From the NCBI RefSeq assembly GCF_008015755.1, contig NZ_SSGF01000018.1:124001-188000 (forward strand): 64,000 bases of DNA. Reading direction: 5' to 3'. The stretch is from Methylophilus sp. (GTDB lineage Bacteria; Pseudomonadota; Gammaproteobacteria; Burkholderiales; Methylophilaceae). Below, piece by piece: positions 18,092 to 29,525 of this stretch (its first letter is position 1; the number at the start of each line of letters is the position of its first letter). The position numbers and the translations under genes are program-made. A model generated the notes under the pieces. It made no database searches and was not told where the DNA came from. It was given only the letters and a program-made list of their open reading frames with translations.

Positions 18092-18568
18092 CTAAGAAGC
18101 CTGCCGTTTCTGCCTGTAACGATAAGCCAGCAGAATAATGATACCTGCCACATTCGGCCACCAGATATACCAATGTGACCAGGGGATACCGTCAACTTTA
18201 AAGTCTGAAATCGGCCAGAACATCGGCGTGGCAAAATATTGCAGGCTATGGAAAGGAAAATCCAGCGTGATATGAAACGGCCAGGCCAGCATGGCAAAAG
18301 CGAGATCTTTACGCCACACGGCCACCAGGCCAATCACGGCAAACGCAATCACAAAACTGTGGCCAACGGTGTAAGCCGGATAAATCCAAGCCGGCAAGGT
18401 CACCAGCGCTGGTTTGCCGACACTGTAATTACCTTCAATCACGCGCAGCAATAGCAACGCGCCGAAAGAAATCAGATCAGGCATGGCCCCCATGAGCGCA
18501 GCAAATTTAGGGTATTTGCGAAAGCCAAACAGGCCATAACCCCATAACGCGTGACTAAAGGTGTCCAT
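18092..18568 (-). CDS. small integral membrane protein, possible metal-dependent hydrolase fold (YdjM/PF04307-like)
   Basis: A 158-residue protein with about four hydrophobic segments. It begins MDTFSHALWGYGLFG and has MPDLISFG, then HSFVIAF and WPFHITLDFPFH. This pattern of DxxSHAxxG, PD and HxxxDxxxH recalls the membrane-bound metal-dependent hydrolases of the YdjM family, which is the basis of the tentative call. The ribosome site GGAGA precedes the ATG. It is adjacent to glmM on the same strand, but a functional tie is not apparent. Confidence 0.5.
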   Translation of the reverse strand: MDTFSHALWGYGLFGFRKYPKFAALMGAMPDLISFGALLLLRVIEGNYSVGKPALVTLPAWIYPAYTVGHSFVIAFAVIGLVAVWRKDLAFAMLAWPFHITLDFPFHSLQYFATPMFWPISDFKVDGIPWSHWYIWWPNVAGIIILLAYRYRQKRQAS

Positions 18569-18584
18569 GCCTGTCTCCTTTAAA

Positions 18585-19937
18585 TTAAGCGGCTAATTGG
18601 CGGATGACCTCGGCGAGTTGCTCGGCCTGCGCTTGCACCAAGCTCGGATTCAAGCCTTCGACCATGACACGGATTTTGGGCTCAGTGCCAGACGCACGTA
18701 ACAGCACGCGGCCTTCGCCATTGAGCGCTACTTCAGCCTGTTTAACGGCGGTTTGTACTGCCTCTTGGTTGAGATCCAGCTTCTGTTTGGTAGTAACGTT
18801 AATCAGCACTTGTGGATAGAGGGTTAAATCTGCGCCCAGTTGCTGTAGCGTTTTACCACTCTCGCGTACCGATTGCAGCACTTGTAACGCCGCAATTATG
18901 GCATCGCCACTGGTGTGTTTATCCAGGGTGAGAATATGGCCAGAATTTTCACCACCCAGTTTCCAGTTTTTGTCCTGTAACAACTCCAGCACATAGCGAT
19001 CGCCCACTTTGGCACGGCCAAATGGAATCTGGTGTTTTTGCAGCGCATGCTCCAGTGCCAGATTGGTCATCAGCGTGCCTGCCACCCCGCCCTTGAGCTT
19101 ACCTTTAGCATACAAGCCCATGGCGATGATATACAGCAATTGGTCACCATCAAGTAGATTGCCTGCACCATCCACCATCATCACACGGTCGCCATCACCA
19201 TCAAAGGCAATACCAAGGTCAGCCTGATGCTCAACCACCGCTTTTTGCAGCGCCTGCGGATGTGTGGATCCTACGCCTTCATTAATATTGAGGCCATCCG
19301 GCTGGTTGCCAATAGCAATCACATCGGCACCCAACTCATGAAACACGGGGGGCGCCACATGGTAAGTCGCTCCATGTGCACAATCGAGCACGATTTTTAG
19401 GCCACGCAAGTCGAGATGGTTAGGAAAGGTACTTTTACAGAATTCCACATAGCGGCCAGCGGCATCATCGACACGTTTGGCTTTGCCTAGTTGCGCGGAC
19501 TCCATCACCTGCATGGGTTGCGCCAGCGCGGCTTCTATTGCATGCTCAATGTCATCTGGCAACTTGGTGCCTTGCGCAGAGAAGAATTTAATACCGTTAT
19601 CGTAATACGGATTATGGGAAGCCGAGATCACAATGCCCGCCTGCGCACGCAAGGCACGCGTTAGATAGGCAACGGCAGGCGTGGGCATCGGGCCGGTGAG
19701 TAACACATCGACACCGGCGGCTGACAAACCGGCCTCCAGCGAAGCTTCCAGCATATAGCCAGAAATACGCGTATCTTTACCAATGAGCACTGTCGGGCGC
19801 TTGCCGGCAGGCAAATGCTCGTGGCTAGCCAACACCCGCCCGGCGGCATAGCCCAGCTTCATGACAAACTCAGGCGTAATCACTGACTCACCGACACGGC
19901 CTCGAATACCATCGGTGCCAAAATACTGTTTACTCAT
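18585..19937 (-). CDS. glmM: phosphoglucosamine mutase
   Basis: A 450-residue alpha-D-phosphohexomutase interconverting glucosamine-6-phosphate and glucosamine-1-phosphate for UDP-GlcNAc, peptidoglycan and lipid A. Phosphoserine loop [10 protein letters not shown] (S107), metal loop AFDGDGDR (about 243-250), sugar loop GGENSGH and the C-terminal phosphate-binding [13 protein letters not shown] are all intact. AAGGATAAGAG precedes the ATG. It ends the conserved rlmE-ftsH-folP-glmM series and follows folP by 35 bp. Confidence 0.97.
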   Translation of the reverse strand: MSKQYFGTDGIRGRVGESVITPEFVMKLGYAAGRVLASHEHLPAGKRPTVLIGKDTRISGYMLEASLEAGLSAAGVDVLLTGPMPTPAVAYLTRALRAQAGIVISASHNPYYDNGIKFFSAQGTKLPDDIEHAIEAALAQPMQVMESAQLGKAKRVDDAAGRYVEFCKSTFPNHLDLRGLKIVLDCAHGATYHVAPPVFHELGADVIAIGNQPDGLNINEGVGSTHPQALQKAVVEHQADLGIAFDGDGDRVMMVDGAGNLLDGDQLLYIIAMGLYAKGKLKGGVAGTLMTNLALEHALQKHQIPFGRAKVGDRYVLELLQDKNWKLGGENSGHILTLDKHTSGDAIIAALQVLQSVRESGKTLQQLGADLTLYPQVLINVTTKQKLDLNQEAVQTAVKQAEVALNGEGRVLLRASGTEPKIRVMVEGLNPSLVQAQAEQLAEVIRQLAA

Positions 19938-19972
19938 CGCTCTTATCCTTCTCTTGCTTATTTTTTATCTGT

Positions 19973-20797
19973 TTATTTTAATGCTGCCACAACTTTAAGT
20001 GCTTCTACAGTGGCTTTGACGTCATGTACGCGTAACAAATGTGCGCCTTGCATGGCGCTGATAACCGCTGCGGCTACGCTGGCATGCAGGCGGGCATCGA
20101 CATCATTCCCGGTCATTTGCCCCAAGACGGATTTACGTGAGAGTCCAACCAGCAACGGACATCCGAGATCCAGCAGTTGCGGCAAGGCTTTGGCTAATGC
20201 AATATTGTGCGCGCGTGTTTTACCAAAACCAAAACCGGGGTCTAGCATGATGCGATCCTGGGCAATGCCGGCAGCCAGGCAGGCATTGCGCTGCATGTGC
20301 AAAAACTGTTTTACTTCTGCCACCACATCCTCATAATGCGGTTCCAGCTGCATGGTTTGTGGCGTGCCCTGCATATGCATAATGCAGACACCAGCATCAC
20401 TATTGGCCACTGCCTCCAGGGCACCAGCCTCCTGCAAACCGCGCACATCGTTCACAATGGAAGCCCCGGCGGCAATCGCTGCGCGCATGACTTCTGGTTT
20501 GTAAGTATCGATCGAAATCGGCACTGGAATATCACGCGCAACCAATGCCTCAATCACAGGGATCACGCGTTGCAGTTCTTCTGCCACGGGTACTGGCGTC
20601 GCATTTGGTCGTGTGGATTCACCACCAATATCCAGTACGGCTGCGCCCTGTTCTATCAGATCCAAAGCGTGGGCGACAGCAAGATCGTCTTGATTAAATT
20701 GACCGCCATCAGAGAATGAGTCTGGGGTGACATTGACAATCCCCATCACTTTTGGGGTATCTAAATCGAGGCAAAAACGGCCACAATAAAATTGCAT
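19973..20797 (-). CDS. folP: dihydropteroate synthase
   Basis: A 274-residue TIM-barrel enzyme condensing p-aminobenzoate with dihydropterin pyrophosphate in folate synthesis; the target of sulfonamides. Signatures: MGIVNVTPDSFSDGG, DIGGESTRPNA, SIDTYKPEV, IVNDVRG and DPGFGFGKT. The ATG at 20797 is preferred because MQFYCGRFCLDL aligns with the E. coli start; a TTG at 20815 would add six residues. A terminator hairpin sits immediately upstream, so folP probably uses read-through or its own promoter. Confidence 0.96.
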   Translation of the reverse strand: MQFYCGRFCLDLDTPKVMGIVNVTPDSFSDGGQFNQDDLAVAHALDLIEQGAAVLDIGGESTRPNATPVPVAEELQRVIPVIEALVARDIPVPISIDTYKPEVMRAAIAAGASIVNDVRGLQEAGALEAVANSDAGVCIMHMQGTPQTMQLEPHYEDVVAEVKQFLHMQRNACLAAGIAQDRIMLDPGFGFGKTRAHNIALAKALPQLLDLGCPLLVGLSRKSVLGQMTGNDVDARLHASVAAAVISAMQGAHLLRVHDVKATVEALKVVAALK

Positions 20798-20813
20798 GTG
20801 TGATTGATTTTCC

Positions 20814-20843
20814 AAAAAATAAAGGCTGGCAAATGCCAGCCTT
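20814..20843 (-). terminator. rho-independent terminator between ftsH and folP
   Basis: On the minus strand: AAGGCTGGCA, a two-base loop TT, TGCCAGCCTT, then TTATTTTTT. Ten-base perfect stem. It should end much of the ftsH transcript before folP. Confidence 0.8.
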
Positions 20844-20890
20844 GTTATTTTAACTGAAAGCCCGGTTGCAAAATACCCGGTTAATCAATG

Positions 20891-22801
20891 CTAGGCATTA
20901 CTTTCAGTGTCATCGCCTTTTGCCGTTGGTTGTGGCGTTGGGTTAACCATGGTGCCTGAGCCGCTGCCACCAGAGCTGATTGTCGGGCCATTTTTTGGCT
21001 TAGGTGCACGCACTGGCAAACCGGCCATAATGTCATTTACCTGGTCTGCATCAATGGTTTCAAACTCCATCAGCGCTTTGGTCATGGCTTCTACCTTGTC
21101 GCGGTTATCTTCCAGCAATTTGCGGGCAATACCGTATTGTTCATCCAGAATACGACGAATCTCGGCATCAACCTTCTGCTGCGTAGCTTCTGACACCGTA
21201 CGTGAAGACATGCTGCCCATCCATGAATCTTGCTCGCTACCGGCATACACCATAGTACCCAAAGTATCAGACATACCGAACTTGGTCACCATATCGCGGG
21301 CCAATTTAGTGGCACGTTCAAAATCGTTTGAGGCACCGGTAGACATTTGATTCATGAAAATCTCTTCGGCAATCCGGCCACCAAACAGAATAGAAATATC
21401 TTCCAGCATCTTGTCTTTGTAGTTGCTGATACGGTCGTGCTCAGGCAACTGCCAAGTCAAACCCAAGGCCCAGCCACGCGGCATAATCGTCACTTTGTGC
21501 ACCGGATCTGCTTTTGGCAACAACTTGGCCACCACTGCATGTCCAGATTCGTGATATGCCGTATTCAAACGCTCTTCTTCACGCATGACCATAGATTTAC
21601 GCTCAGGCCCCATGAAGATTTTGTCTTTAGCGTCTTCAAAATCCTGCATATCAACCGTGCGCTTGTTGCGGCGTGCCGCAAACAATGCCGCTTCGTTGAC
21701 CAGGTTAGCCAGATCCGCACCGCTAAAGCCCGGTGTCCCGCGCGCCAGAATATCGGCTCTGACATCGGGATCAATCGGCACTTTACGCATATGTACGTTT
21801 AAAATCTGCTCGCGACCTTTGATGTCTGGCAAGCCAACCATCACTTGGCGGTCAAAACGGCCTGGGCGCAACAAGGCTTTGTCGAGTACATCGGCACGGT
21901 TGGTCGCAGCAATCACAATCACGCCAGAGTTCGCTTCAAAACCATCCATTTCCACCAGCATCTGGTTGAGCGTTTGTTCGCGTTCGTCGTTACCACCGCC
22001 AGTACCGGCACCACGATGACGGCCAACGGCATCAATCTCGTCAATAAACACGATACAAGGAGAATTTTTCTTGGCTGTTTCAAACATGTCACGCACACGC
22101 GCAGCACCCACACCAACAAACATCTCTACGAAATCAGAGCCGGAAATACTAAAAAACGGTACTTTAGCCTCACCCGCAATGGCACGTGCCAGCAAGGTTT
22201 TACCTGTCCCTGGCGGGCCTACCATTAATACGCCACGTGGGATACGGCCACCCAATTTTTGGAATTTGCTTGGATCTTTGAGAAACTCAACCAGCTCTGC
22301 CACTTCTTCTTTAGCTTCATCGCAACCGGCCACATCGGCAAACGTCGTGCTGTTGTTGGATTCATCCAGTTGACGCGCCTTGCTCTTGCCGAACGAAAAC
22401 GGGCCACCGCCCTTGCCACCGCCCTGCATCTGGCGCATGAAGAAAATCCAGACGCCAATCAGCAAAATCATCGGGAACCAGGAGACAAAAATACTCATGA
22501 GCATGGACTCATGCTCTTCTGGTTTGGCTTCAACAATCACATTGTTTTTGAGCAGGTCAGACACCATCCATGGATCTGAAGGGGTGAAGGTATCGTAATT
22601 TTTACCTTCATTGGTCGTCACGTGTAATGAGCGGCCATCAATCTGCACTTTCGCAACGCGGCCATCTCTGACCTCTTGCATAAATTGTGAGTAAACCACT
22701 TGACCACTGCTTCTGCCGGTGCCGTTAAATTGATTAAATACCGTCATCAGCAACAAAGCGATCGCTACCCAAATCGCGATATTTTTCAATAGATTATTCA
22801 A
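20891..22801 (-). CDS. ftsH: ATP-dependent zinc metalloprotease FtsH
   Basis: A 636-residue inner-membrane AAA+ protease that degrades membrane proteins and regulators such as LpxC. Two membrane helices (about 8-25 and 103-122) flank a periplasmic domain. Walker A GPPGTGKT (195-202), Walker B FIDEID, the second region of homology and the zinc motif HESGH near residue 417 are intact. The start is TTG, supported by AAGGAA five bases upstream. A Gly/Ser/Pro-rich tail ends the protein. Follows rlmE on the same strand. Confidence 0.97.
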   Translation of the reverse strand: MNNLLKNIAIWVAIALLLMTVFNQFNGTGRSSGQVVYSQFMQEVRDGRVAKVQIDGRSLHVTTNEGKNYDTFTPSDPWMVSDLLKNNVIVEAKPEEHESMLMSIFVSWFPMILLIGVWIFFMRQMQGGGKGGGPFSFGKSKARQLDESNNSTTFADVAGCDEAKEEVAELVEFLKDPSKFQKLGGRIPRGVLMVGPPGTGKTLLARAIAGEAKVPFFSISGSDFVEMFVGVGAARVRDMFETAKKNSPCIVFIDEIDAVGRHRGAGTGGGNDEREQTLNQMLVEMDGFEANSGVIVIAATNRADVLDKALLRPGRFDRQVMVGLPDIKGREQILNVHMRKVPIDPDVRADILARGTPGFSGADLANLVNEAALFAARRNKRTVDMQDFEDAKDKIFMGPERKSMVMREEERLNTAYHESGHAVVAKLLPKADPVHKVTIMPRGWALGLTWQLPEHDRISNYKDKMLEDISILFGGRIAEEIFMNQMSTGASNDFERATKLARDMVTKFGMSDTLGTMVYAGSEQDSWMGSMSSRTVSEATQQKVDAEIRRILDEQYGIARKLLEDNRDKVEAMTKALMEFETIDADQVNDIMAGLPVRAPKPKNGPTISSGGSGSGTMVNPTPQPTAKGDDTESNA

Positions 22802-22948
22802 GGTGGTTCCTTAATTTAAAATCGAAAGGCAGGGAAGTCCCTATCTGGAACTATGGAGGCAAAACCAAACTTTTCAAGCCTTTAATGGCATTGTATACCC
22901 AATTTTTTGCTAGTGCGACGAAAACTAAACGCAAAAAAGCATTGCAAT

Positions 22949-23569
22949 TCAAGGTTTACGTTGCAGGCCGAGCAGATAGACTTCACTACTGCGATCACGC
23001 GAAGCTTTAGGTTTACGTGTCACCACTTTTTCAAATTGGCCACGCATTTGCTTCACAATTTCGTCAAATCCGCTGCCAATAAACACTTTGACCAAGAAAT
23101 TGCCGCCCGGTTTCAACCATTGCTGACAAAAATCCAGTGCCAGTTCGGTGAGGTAGGTCGCACCCGCCTGATCAACATCCTTTAAACCACTCATATTCGG
23201 TGCCATATCGGCAATCACGACATCCACCAGCTTGCCATTGAGTGAGGCTTCCAGCTGCTTGAGTACACTGTCTTCACGAAAGTCGCCACAAATAAACTCA
23301 ACGCCAGGAATCGGGTGCATTTCCAGCATATCCAGCGCAATCACTCGCCCCTGCCCTTTGATGCGCTGCACCGCCACTTGCGACCAGCTACCAGGCGTGG
23401 AGCCTAAGTCGACCACCGTCATGCCAGGTTTGATCAACTTATCTTTATCATCAATTTCTAGCAATTTGTACGCAGCGCGGGCACGATAGCCGTCTTTTTG
23501 CGCGCGCTTCACAAACTCGTCGTTGAGGTGTTCCTGCATCCACGCTTTGCTGGTTTTGGAGGGTTTCAT
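22949..23569 (-). CDS. rlmE: 23S rRNA (uridine-2'-O-)-methyltransferase
   Basis: A 206-residue FtsJ/RrmJ methyltransferase modifying U2552 of 23S rRNA. A Rossmann fold shows the SAM loop VDLGSTPGSWSQ, ALDMLEM, IADMAPNMSG (catalytic Asp) and GGNFLVKVF (catalytic Lys). The N terminus (KTSKAWMQEHLND) matches the family closely. It precedes ftsH in the conserved order and is divergent from the yhbY-type gene 55 bp away. Confidence 0.96.
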   Translation of the reverse strand: MKPSKTSKAWMQEHLNDEFVKRAQKDGYRARAAYKLLEIDDKDKLIKPGMTVVDLGSTPGSWSQVAVQRIKGQGRVIALDMLEMHPIPGVEFICGDFREDSVLKQLEASLNGKLVDVVIADMAPNMSGLKDVDQAGATYLTELALDFCQQWLKPGGNFLVKVFIGSGFDEIVKQMRGQFEKVVTRKPKASRDRSSEVYLLGLQRKP

Positions 23570-23624
23570 AGGGGGAATTCCTGCTTCATGCTAAAATACT
23601 GATTGTTTTCAAGGAAATTTTTGC

Positions 23625-23933
23625 ATGCAATTAAACAGCAAACAAATCGCTTATTTACGTGGCCTGGCGCACACTTTAAATCCGGTGGTCATGATAGGCA
23701 ACAATGGCCTTACCGACGCCGTGTTAAAAGAAATTGATGTCAGCCTCAATGCCCACGAACTAATTAAAGTACAAGTGGCTGGTGATGATCGCGAGTTACG
23801 CAAAGCATTACTGACTGACATCGCGGATAAAACCAACGCGATTATCGTGCACCACATCGGCAAACAACTGGTGTTTTATCGCGCCAGTGAAACGGTTAAA
23901 GCCTCGGCCAAGATCGTGATTCCAAAACTGTAA
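23625..23933 (+). CDS. yhbY: YhbY/CRS1-CRM family RNA-binding protein
   Basis: A 102-residue single-domain protein. LRGLAHTLNPVVMIGNNGLT is the CRM-domain signature with the GxxG-type loop, and LIKVQVAGDD plus the ending KIVIPKL fit E. coli YhbY (97 residues). Family members associate with pre-50S ribosomal particles. The neighbouring rlmE, divergent, also acts on 23S rRNA. AAGGAA lies upstream of the ATG and a terminator follows. Confidence 0.93.
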   Translation: MQLNSKQIAYLRGLAHTLNPVVMIGNNGLTDAVLKEIDVSLNAHELIKVQVAGDDRELRKALLTDIADKTNAIIVHHIGKQLVFYRASETVKASAKIVIPKL

Positions 23934-23949
23934 AATATTGATATTCAAT

Positions 23950-23979
23950 AAAAAACGCGCTGTGAATAGCGCGTTTTTT
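23950..23979. terminator. bidirectional rho-independent terminator
   Basis: AAAAAACGCGCT, loop GTGAAT, AGCGCGTTTTTT: 12-bp perfect stem between convergent yhbY and the DUF4149 gene. Confidence 0.9.
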
Positions 23980-23987
23980 ATTTGTGC

Positions 23988-24443
23988 CTAACTGGACTTA
24001 ACCACCAGCCAAACACCCAGTAAACACTCCACCAGATAGGCAATACTGGCAATACCGTGCCAGGTTTTAAAGCGGCTGGCGAACACGCTTTGCATCACAT
24101 CATTGGGTAATGCACTGGCTTTTAATTGTGCCAGTAAGGGCTGGATGCCAAACTCACCAATCAGTACCAGCACCCACATCAATAACACTACCCAGAACAA
24201 TCCTTGCTTGAAGGCTGAGAAGCCATCATTGGCCAGACGCTGAATCAGCAACCACAATCCACTGACCAGACCAATATAACTGACAATGGTAAACAGTTTG
24301 CCAGCGACCAGGCCTGCCAGTTGGCGGTCTGCGATGATTTGGAACAAGACACTGGCTGTGATGGCCGTCATCCATAATGCGCCTACCCACGCTGTGAGTA
24401 ACAGCGGGCTAATCCAACCGGTCAGTCCTGCTTGTTTGGCCAT
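23988..24443 (-). CDS. DUF4149 membrane protein
   Basis: A 151-residue inner-membrane protein with four hydrophobic segments (about 10-30, 50-70, 78-98 and 130-148). Its position next to greA and the pattern of a TMEM205-like four-helix protein match the DUF4149 family; function unknown. ATG 24443 is chosen because AGGAG is nine bases upstream; the GTG at 24449 is only three bases from that site. Starts 28 bp after greA and is likely co-transcribed with it. Confidence 0.75.
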   Translation of the reverse strand: MAKQAGLTGWISPLLLTAWVGALWMTAITASVLFQIIADRQLAGLVAGKLFTIVSYIGLVSGLWLLIQRLANDGFSAFKQGLFWVVLLMWVLVLIGEFGIQPLLAQLKASALPNDVMQSVFASRFKTWHGIASIAYLVECLLGVWLVVKSS

Positions 24444-24471
24444 GGCCACGTACTCCTAAATCCCTGTACTC

Positions 24472-24954
24472 TTAAATATAGAGCACTTCAATAATTTCGT
24501 ACTCTTTCACGCCACCCGGTGATAACACTTCAACCACCTCGCCTTCAGACTTGCCAATCAAACCTCGCGCAATGGGTGAGCTCACAGAAATTTTGCCATT
24601 CTTAATGTCAGCTTCGTCTTCGCCAACGATCTGATACGTTTTTGCATCGCCTGAGTCCAGGTCTTCAAAGCGCACCGTTGCACCAAATACCACGCGGCCT
24701 TCTGCATTCAACGTGGTGGGATCAATGATTTGCAAGTTGGACAGCTTTGCTTCGAGCTCAGCGATACGGCCCTCAATAAAGCTCTGACGCTCTTTGGCAG
24801 ACTCATACTCAGCATTTTCAGACAAATCACCTTGCGCACGCGCTTCAGCAATCGCCTGAATAATATTAGGACGATCCACTGCGCGCAAACGTTGTAATTC
24901 TTCTTTGAGCAATTCTGCACCAATCACGGTCACAGGAATTTGATGTACTGCCAT
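24472..24954 (-). CDS. greA: transcription elongation factor GreA
   Basis: A 160-residue factor that rescues backtracked RNA polymerase by stimulating transcript cleavage. The N-terminal coiled coil has the acidic tip ([18 protein letters not shown]), and the C-terminal FKBP-like domain ends [14 protein letters not shown]. Length is normal (158 in E. coli). It follows carB by 92 bp, with a terminator hairpin in the gap. Confidence 0.97.
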   Translation of the reverse strand: MAVHQIPVTVIGAELLKEELQRLRAVDRPNIIQAIAEARAQGDLSENAEYESAKERQSFIEGRIAELEAKLSNLQIIDPTTLNAEGRVVFGATVRFEDLDSGDAKTYQIVGEDEADIKNGKISVSSPIARGLIGKSEGEVVEVLSPGGVKEYEIIEVLYI

Positions 24955-24979
24955 GTTGAAATACCTTCAAAAAATGAGT

Positions 24980-25018
24980 ATAAAAAAAATAAACCACACC
25001 CGAATGAGCGTGGCTTAT
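24980..25018 (-). terminator. rho-independent terminator between carB and greA
   Basis: Minus strand ATAAGCCAC, 12-base loop, GTGGTTTAT (one G-U pair), then eight T residues. It likely attenuates carAB read-through into greA. Confidence 0.78.
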
Positions 25019-25046
25019 TTCAAATATCAATTAAGCCAAGTTTAAG

Positions 25047-28000
25047 TTATGCAAGGCGTTTGTGCAAGTCTTGCACGGAGTAGACATCCATGTCCTTGCT
25101 TTGTGCCATCCCGATACAAGCCGCTCTTGCGCCAGCCAGGGTCGTGTAATAAGTCACCTTGTTCTGCAGGGCGCTGCGACGAATCTCGTAAGAATCGGTG
25201 ATGGCTTTTTTGTCCTCAGTCACATTGACAATCAAACTGATCTCGTTGTTCTTGATCATGTCAACAATATGCGGTCTGCCTTCGGCTACTTTGTTCACCG
25301 GTGACACGTCCAGGCCTTGTTCAGCCAGCGCCCGTGCCGTGCCCTTGGTTGCCACCAGCGTAAAGCCCAGCTTGACCAAGTCGTTGGCAATATCAATCAC
25401 CTTGGCATGATCTTCATTACGCACACTGATAAACGCTCTGCCGCCGGTTGGCATTTTGACAGAAGCACCCAATTGCGATTTCACAAACGCCTCTGCAAAG
25501 GTGTTGCCTACGCCCATGACTTCACCGGTTGACTTCATCTCTGGCCCGAGGATGGTATCTACCCCTGGGAATTTAATGAACGGAAACACGGCTTCTTTGA
25601 CTGAGTAGTAAGGCGGCACGACTTCTTTAGTCACGCCTTGTGACTTCAGTGACTGGCCTGCCATACAACGCGCAGCAATCTTCGCCAGTTGTAAACCACA
25701 CGCTTTAGAGACGAACGGCACCGTGCGTGAGGCGCGCGGGTTCACTTCCAGCACATACACCACTTCGCCCTGCTCGGTATTCTGCACCGCAAACTGCACG
25801 TTCATCAGACCTTTTACACCCAGGGCTTTGGCCATTTGCACGGTTTGCTTACGCAACTCGTCTTGCAGGCTATCGCTCAGGCTGTAAGGCGGCAATGAAC
25901 AGGCGGAGTCACCAGAATGCACACCGGCTTGTTCCACGTGCTGCATGATACCGCCGATCAATACATCTTCGCCGTCACTTAACGCATCGACGTCAACTTC
26001 AATCGCGTCATTCAAGAAGCGATCCAGCAACACTGGGGATTCGTTAGAAACTTTTACTGCCTCGCGCATATAGCGTTCGAGCTGACTTTGCTCATGCACG
26101 ATTTCCATCGCACGGCCGCCCAATACGTAAGAAGGACGCACTACCAGCGGATAGCCAATCTCAGTTGCCAGACGAATCGCTTCTTCTGGCGCACGCGCAG
26201 TGCGGTTTGGTGGCTGCTTCAGATTAAGGGCATGCAACATTTGCTGGAACCGCTCACGGTCTTCGGCACGGTCAATCGCATCTGGCGTGGTGCCAATAAT
26301 AGGCACGCCAGCTTTTTCCAGATCGCGCGCCAATTTCAATGGCGTTTGACCACCGTATTGCACAATCACGCCGACTGGTTTTTCGATATTGACGATTTCT
26401 AGTACATCCTCCAGCGTCACTGGCTCGAAGTACAAACGGTCAGACGTATCGTAATCGGTCGAAACGGTCTCCGGGTTACAGTTCACCATAATGGTTTCGT
26501 AACCATCTTCGCGCATGGCGAAGGCCGCATGTACGCAGCAATAGTCAAACTCAATGCCCTGGCCAATCCGGTTAGGACCGCCGCCCAACACCATAATCTT
26601 TTTGTTATTGGTTGGCTGTGATTCGCACTCTTCTTCATACGTAGAATACATATACGCCGTGTTAGTCGCGAACTCAGCGGCACAGGTATCCACACGTTTG
26701 TAGACCGGACGCACATTCAGCGCCTGGCGGAACGCACGCACTGCATGTTGGTCGGTGTTCAGCAATTTAGCCAAACGGCGGTCAGAGAAGCCTTTACGCT
26801 TCAGTCTAAACAAGGTGTCCTTGTTTAAATCGGCCAGCGATTTGACTGACAAAGACAGTTCCAGCTTGATAATCTCTTCAATCTGCACCAGGAACCAGCG
26901 ATCAATCTTGGTAATGTCGAACACCTCGTCCAGGCTCATGCCCAAACGGAACGCGTCTGCCACATACCAGATACGCTCAGGACCTGGTTCACCCATTTCC
27001 TTGACGATACGGTCTTTGTCATCAGTAATAGAATCCAGACCATCCACGCCGACTTCCAGGCCACGCAAGGCTTTCTGGAAGGACTCCTGGAAGCTACGAC
27101 CCATGGCCATCACTTCACCCACAGACTTCATTTGCGTGGTTAGGCGGCTATCGGCCTGCGGGAATTTTTCGAACGCGAACCGTGGCACTTTGGTCACCAC
27201 ATAGTCAATCGATGGCTCAAATGACGCCGGGGTTTGACCACCGGTAATTTCGTTGCGCAACTCGTCCAATGTGAAACCCACCGCCAATTTGGCAGCGACT
27301 TTGGCAATCGGGAAACCAGTGGCTTTGGAAGCCAATGCCGAGGAACGCGATACACGCGGGTTCATCTCAATCACGATCATGCGGCCATCGTCAGGATTGA
27401 TCGCGAACTGCACGTTAGAGCCGCCGGTATCCACACCGATTTCACGCAGCACTGCTAACGAGGCGTTACGCATGATCTGGTATTCTTTGTCGCTCAGCGT
27501 TTGCGCTGGCGCGACGGTGATACTGTCGCCAGTATGCACGCCCATCGGGTCCAGGTTTTCAATCGAACAGATGATAATACAGTTGTCCGCTTTGTCGCGC
27601 ACCACTTCCATCTCGTATTCTTTCCAACCCAGCAGTGACTCTTCAATCAGCAGCTCATTGGTGGGTGAGGCATCCAGGCCACGCTCGCAAATCGCGATAA
27701 ACTCTTCGCGGTTATACGCAATACCGCCACCGCTACCACCCATGGTGAATGAAGGGCGGATAATGGCCGGATAACCAATCGTTGCCTGCACTTGCAAGGC
27801 TTCTTCCAGGCTATGCGCAATGGCAGAACGTGCAGAACCCAGACCAATTTTGGTCATGGCTTCTTTAAATTTCTGGCGGTCTTCGGCTTTATCAATCGCT
27901 TCTTTAGAAGCACCAATCAGTTCAACATTCAATTTTTGCAAGACACCGTGCTTGTCCAGGTCCAGCGCACAGTTCAGTGCGGTTTGGCCACCCATGGTCG

Positions 28001-28262
28001 GCAACAAGGCGTCTGGACGCTCTTTTTCAATGATTTTCTCAACAATTTGCCAGGTAATGGGCTCGATGTAGGTCGCATCCGCCATTTCCGGGTCGGTCAT
28101 GATAGTGGCCGGGTTAGAGTTCACCAAAATGACGCGATAGCCCTCTTCACGCAGCGCCTTACAGGCTTGCGCACCAGAATAATCGAACTCACAGGCTTGC
28201 CCAATAACAATAGGACCGGCACCGATAATCAGAATACTTTTAATGTCAGTTCTTTTTGCCAT
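25047..28262 (-). CDS. carB: carbamoyl-phosphate synthase large subunit
   Basis: A 1071-residue enzyme using ammonia from CarA, bicarbonate and two ATP to make carbamoyl phosphate for pyrimidines and arginine. Duplicated ATP-grasp halves are evident: [22 protein letters not shown] at the N terminus and [20 protein letters not shown] in the second half. A C-terminal allosteric MGS-like domain (about 935-1071) ends [11 protein letters not shown]. The start overlaps the carA stop by one base (TAATG). The product is also the presumed carbamoyl source for the carbamoyltransferase at 53-55 kb (inference). Confidence 0.98.
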   Translation of the reverse strand: MAKRTDIKSILIIGAGPIVIGQACEFDYSGAQACKALREEGYRVILVNSNPATIMTDPEMADATYIEPITWQIVEKIIEKERPDALLPTMGGQTALNCALDLDKHGVLQKLNVELIGASKEAIDKAEDRQKFKEAMTKIGLGSARSAIAHSLEEALQVQATIGYPAIIRPSFTMGGSGGGIAYNREEFIAICERGLDASPTNELLIEESLLGWKEYEMEVVRDKADNCIIICSIENLDPMGVHTGDSITVAPAQTLSDKEYQIMRNASLAVLREIGVDTGGSNVQFAINPDDGRMIVIEMNPRVSRSSALASKATGFPIAKVAAKLAVGFTLDELRNEITGGQTPASFEPSIDYVVTKVPRFAFEKFPQADSRLTTQMKSVGEVMAMGRSFQESFQKALRGLEVGVDGLDSITDDKDRIVKEMGEPGPERIWYVADAFRLGMSLDEVFDITKIDRWFLVQIEEIIKLELSLSVKSLADLNKDTLFRLKRKGFSDRRLAKLLNTDQHAVRAFRQALNVRPVYKRVDTCAAEFATNTAYMYSTYEEECESQPTNNKKIMVLGGGPNRIGQGIEFDYCCVHAAFAMREDGYETIMVNCNPETVSTDYDTSDRLYFEPVTLEDVLEIVNIEKPVGVIVQYGGQTPLKLARDLEKAGVPIIGTTPDAIDRAEDRERFQQMLHALNLKQPPNRTARAPEEAIRLATEIGYPLVVRPSYVLGGRAMEIVHEQSQLERYMREAVKVSNESPVLLDRFLNDAIEVDVDALSDGEDVLIGGIMQHVEQAGVHSGDSACSLPPYSLSDSLQDELRKQTVQMAKALGVKGLMNVQFAVQNTEQGEVVYVLEVNPRASRTVPFVSKACGLQLAKIAARCMAGQSLKSQGVTKEVVPPYYSVKEAVFPFIKFPGVDTILGPEMKSTGEVMGVGNTFAEAFVKSQLGASVKMPTGGRAFISVRNEDHAKVIDIANDLVKLGFTLVATKGTARALAEQGLDVSPVNKVAEGRPHIVDMIKNNEISLIVNVTEDKKAITDSYEIRRSALQNKVTYYTTLAGARAACIGMAQSKDMDVYSVQDLHKRLA

Positions 28263-29401
28263 TAGATGGACTTTCTTTCTTGCATTAACTGGATAAAGCG
28301 GTCGAATAACACGCTCATTTCTTGCGGTCCTGGGCTCGCTTCCGGGTGACCCTGGAAGCTGAAAGCTGGCTTGTCTGTGCGTGCGATCCCTTGCAAGCTA
28401 CCATCAAACAAGGACACATGCGTCACCTTGATATTGGCTGGCAAGGTCGCTGGATCTGCAGCGAAGCCATGGTTCTGGCTGGTGATATACACGCGCTTGC
28501 TTTCAACGTCTTGTACCGGATGGTTAGCGCCGTGATGACCAAATTTCATTTTTAATGTTTTGGCACCGCTCGCGAGGGCTAGCAACTGGTGACCCAGGCA
28601 GATACCAAAAGTAGGGATGCCAGTGTCTACCAAGGTCTTGATCGCACTGATTGCATAATCGCATGGCTCTGGGTCGCCAGGGCCGTTAGACAGGAAAATA
28701 CCGTCAGGCTTGTAGGTCAGCGCCTGTTCAGCAGTGGCTTGCGCAGGCAACACGGTGACTTTACAGCCGCGGGAAACCAGCATACGCAAAATATTACGTT
28801 TGACGCCGTAGTCAAAAGCGACCACATGGAACTGCGCATCAGCCGCTTTACTGAAGCCAGAGCCCAATTGCCACTCGGCTTCTGTAAACTCGTAAGGCTG
28901 AGTACAGCTGACCACTTTGGCCAGGTCCATGCCAGCCAGGCCTGGGAAACCATTCGCCAGGGCCAGAGCTTGCGCTTCATCGACAGATTCGCCAGCCATG
29001 ATACAGCCAGCCTGCGCACCTTTTTCGCGCAGAATGCGGGTCAGTTTGCGGGTATCGATATCAGCAATGGCCACCACATTGTTGGCGTTGAGATAATCGG
29101 AGAGATTTTGTTCACTGCGGAAATTGCTTTCCAATAAGGGCAAGTCACGAATAATCAGACCCGCAGCATAGACTTTGCCTGACTCGACATCTTCACTATT
29201 AGTGCCATAGTTACCAATGTGCGGATAAGTCAGTGTCACAATTTGTTCGGTGTAGGATGGATCAGTGAGAATTTCCTGATATCCGGTGATAGATGTATTG
29301 AACACCACTTCACCGACCGTATGACCGGAAGCGCCAATGCTAATGCCCTTAAAAACAGTTCCATCTGCTAACACTAAAATCGCTGGAATTGTTTTTGACA
29401 C
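28262..29401 (-). CDS. carA: carbamoyl-phosphate synthase small subunit
   Basis: A 379-residue glutaminase subunit delivering ammonia to CarB. The N-terminal domain begins [11 protein letters not shown] and has [21 protein letters not shown]. The class I amidotransferase domain has the nucleophile in GICLGHQLL and the His/Glu of GHPEASPGP. The GTG at 29401 is chosen because AAGGAG stands six bases upstream and the length then matches E. coli CarA (382); the frame is open to a TTG at 29473, with an ATG at 29449, adding non-conserved residues. Confidence 0.96.
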   Translation of the reverse strand: MSKTIPAILVLADGTVFKGISIGASGHTVGEVVFNTSITGYQEILTDPSYTEQIVTLTYPHIGNYGTNSEDVESGKVYAAGLIIRDLPLLESNFRSEQNLSDYLNANNVVAIADIDTRKLTRILREKGAQAGCIMAGESVDEAQALALANGFPGLAGMDLAKVVSCTQPYEFTEAEWQLGSGFSKAADAQFHVVAFDYGVKRNILRMLVSRGCKVTVLPAQATAEQALTYKPDGIFLSNGPGDPEPCDYAISAIKTLVDTGIPTFGICLGHQLLALASGAKTLKMKFGHHGANHPVQDVESKRVYITSQNHGFAADPATLPANIKVTHVSLFDGSLQGIARTDKPAFSFQGHPEASPGPQEMSVLFDRFIQLMQERKSI

Positions 29402-29407
29402 CTTTAG

Positions 29408-29413
29408 CTCCTT
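29408..29413 (-). promoter_or_regulatory. ribosome-binding site fixing the GTG start of carA
   Basis: AAGGAG on the minus strand, six bases before GTG 29401. It lies inside the longer open frame and argues for the short carA product. Confidence 0.8.
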
Positions 29414-29496
29414 AAGTTTGATACGAAACACATCGTTTAGAGGGTTCATCGCATCGCCAGAAAGGGGATTCAAGCTGCGGTGAATAGATGTGCAAA

Positions 29497-29525
29497 ACGG
29501 GAAAAGCTTGTTGGACTCTTCCCGT
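29497..29525 (-). terminator. hairpin between dapB and carA (terminator or carA leader attenuator)
   Basis: Minus strand ACGGGAAGAG, nine-base loop, CTTTTCCCGT, then TTT. Ten-base stem with one G-U pair; the T tract is short. It may end the dapB transcript or act in a pyrimidine-responsive leader of carAB. Confidence 0.5.

Noticed and set aside
27792-28265. 157-codon open frame opposite carB
   Set aside because: Complement of a highly conserved enzyme with no independent support.
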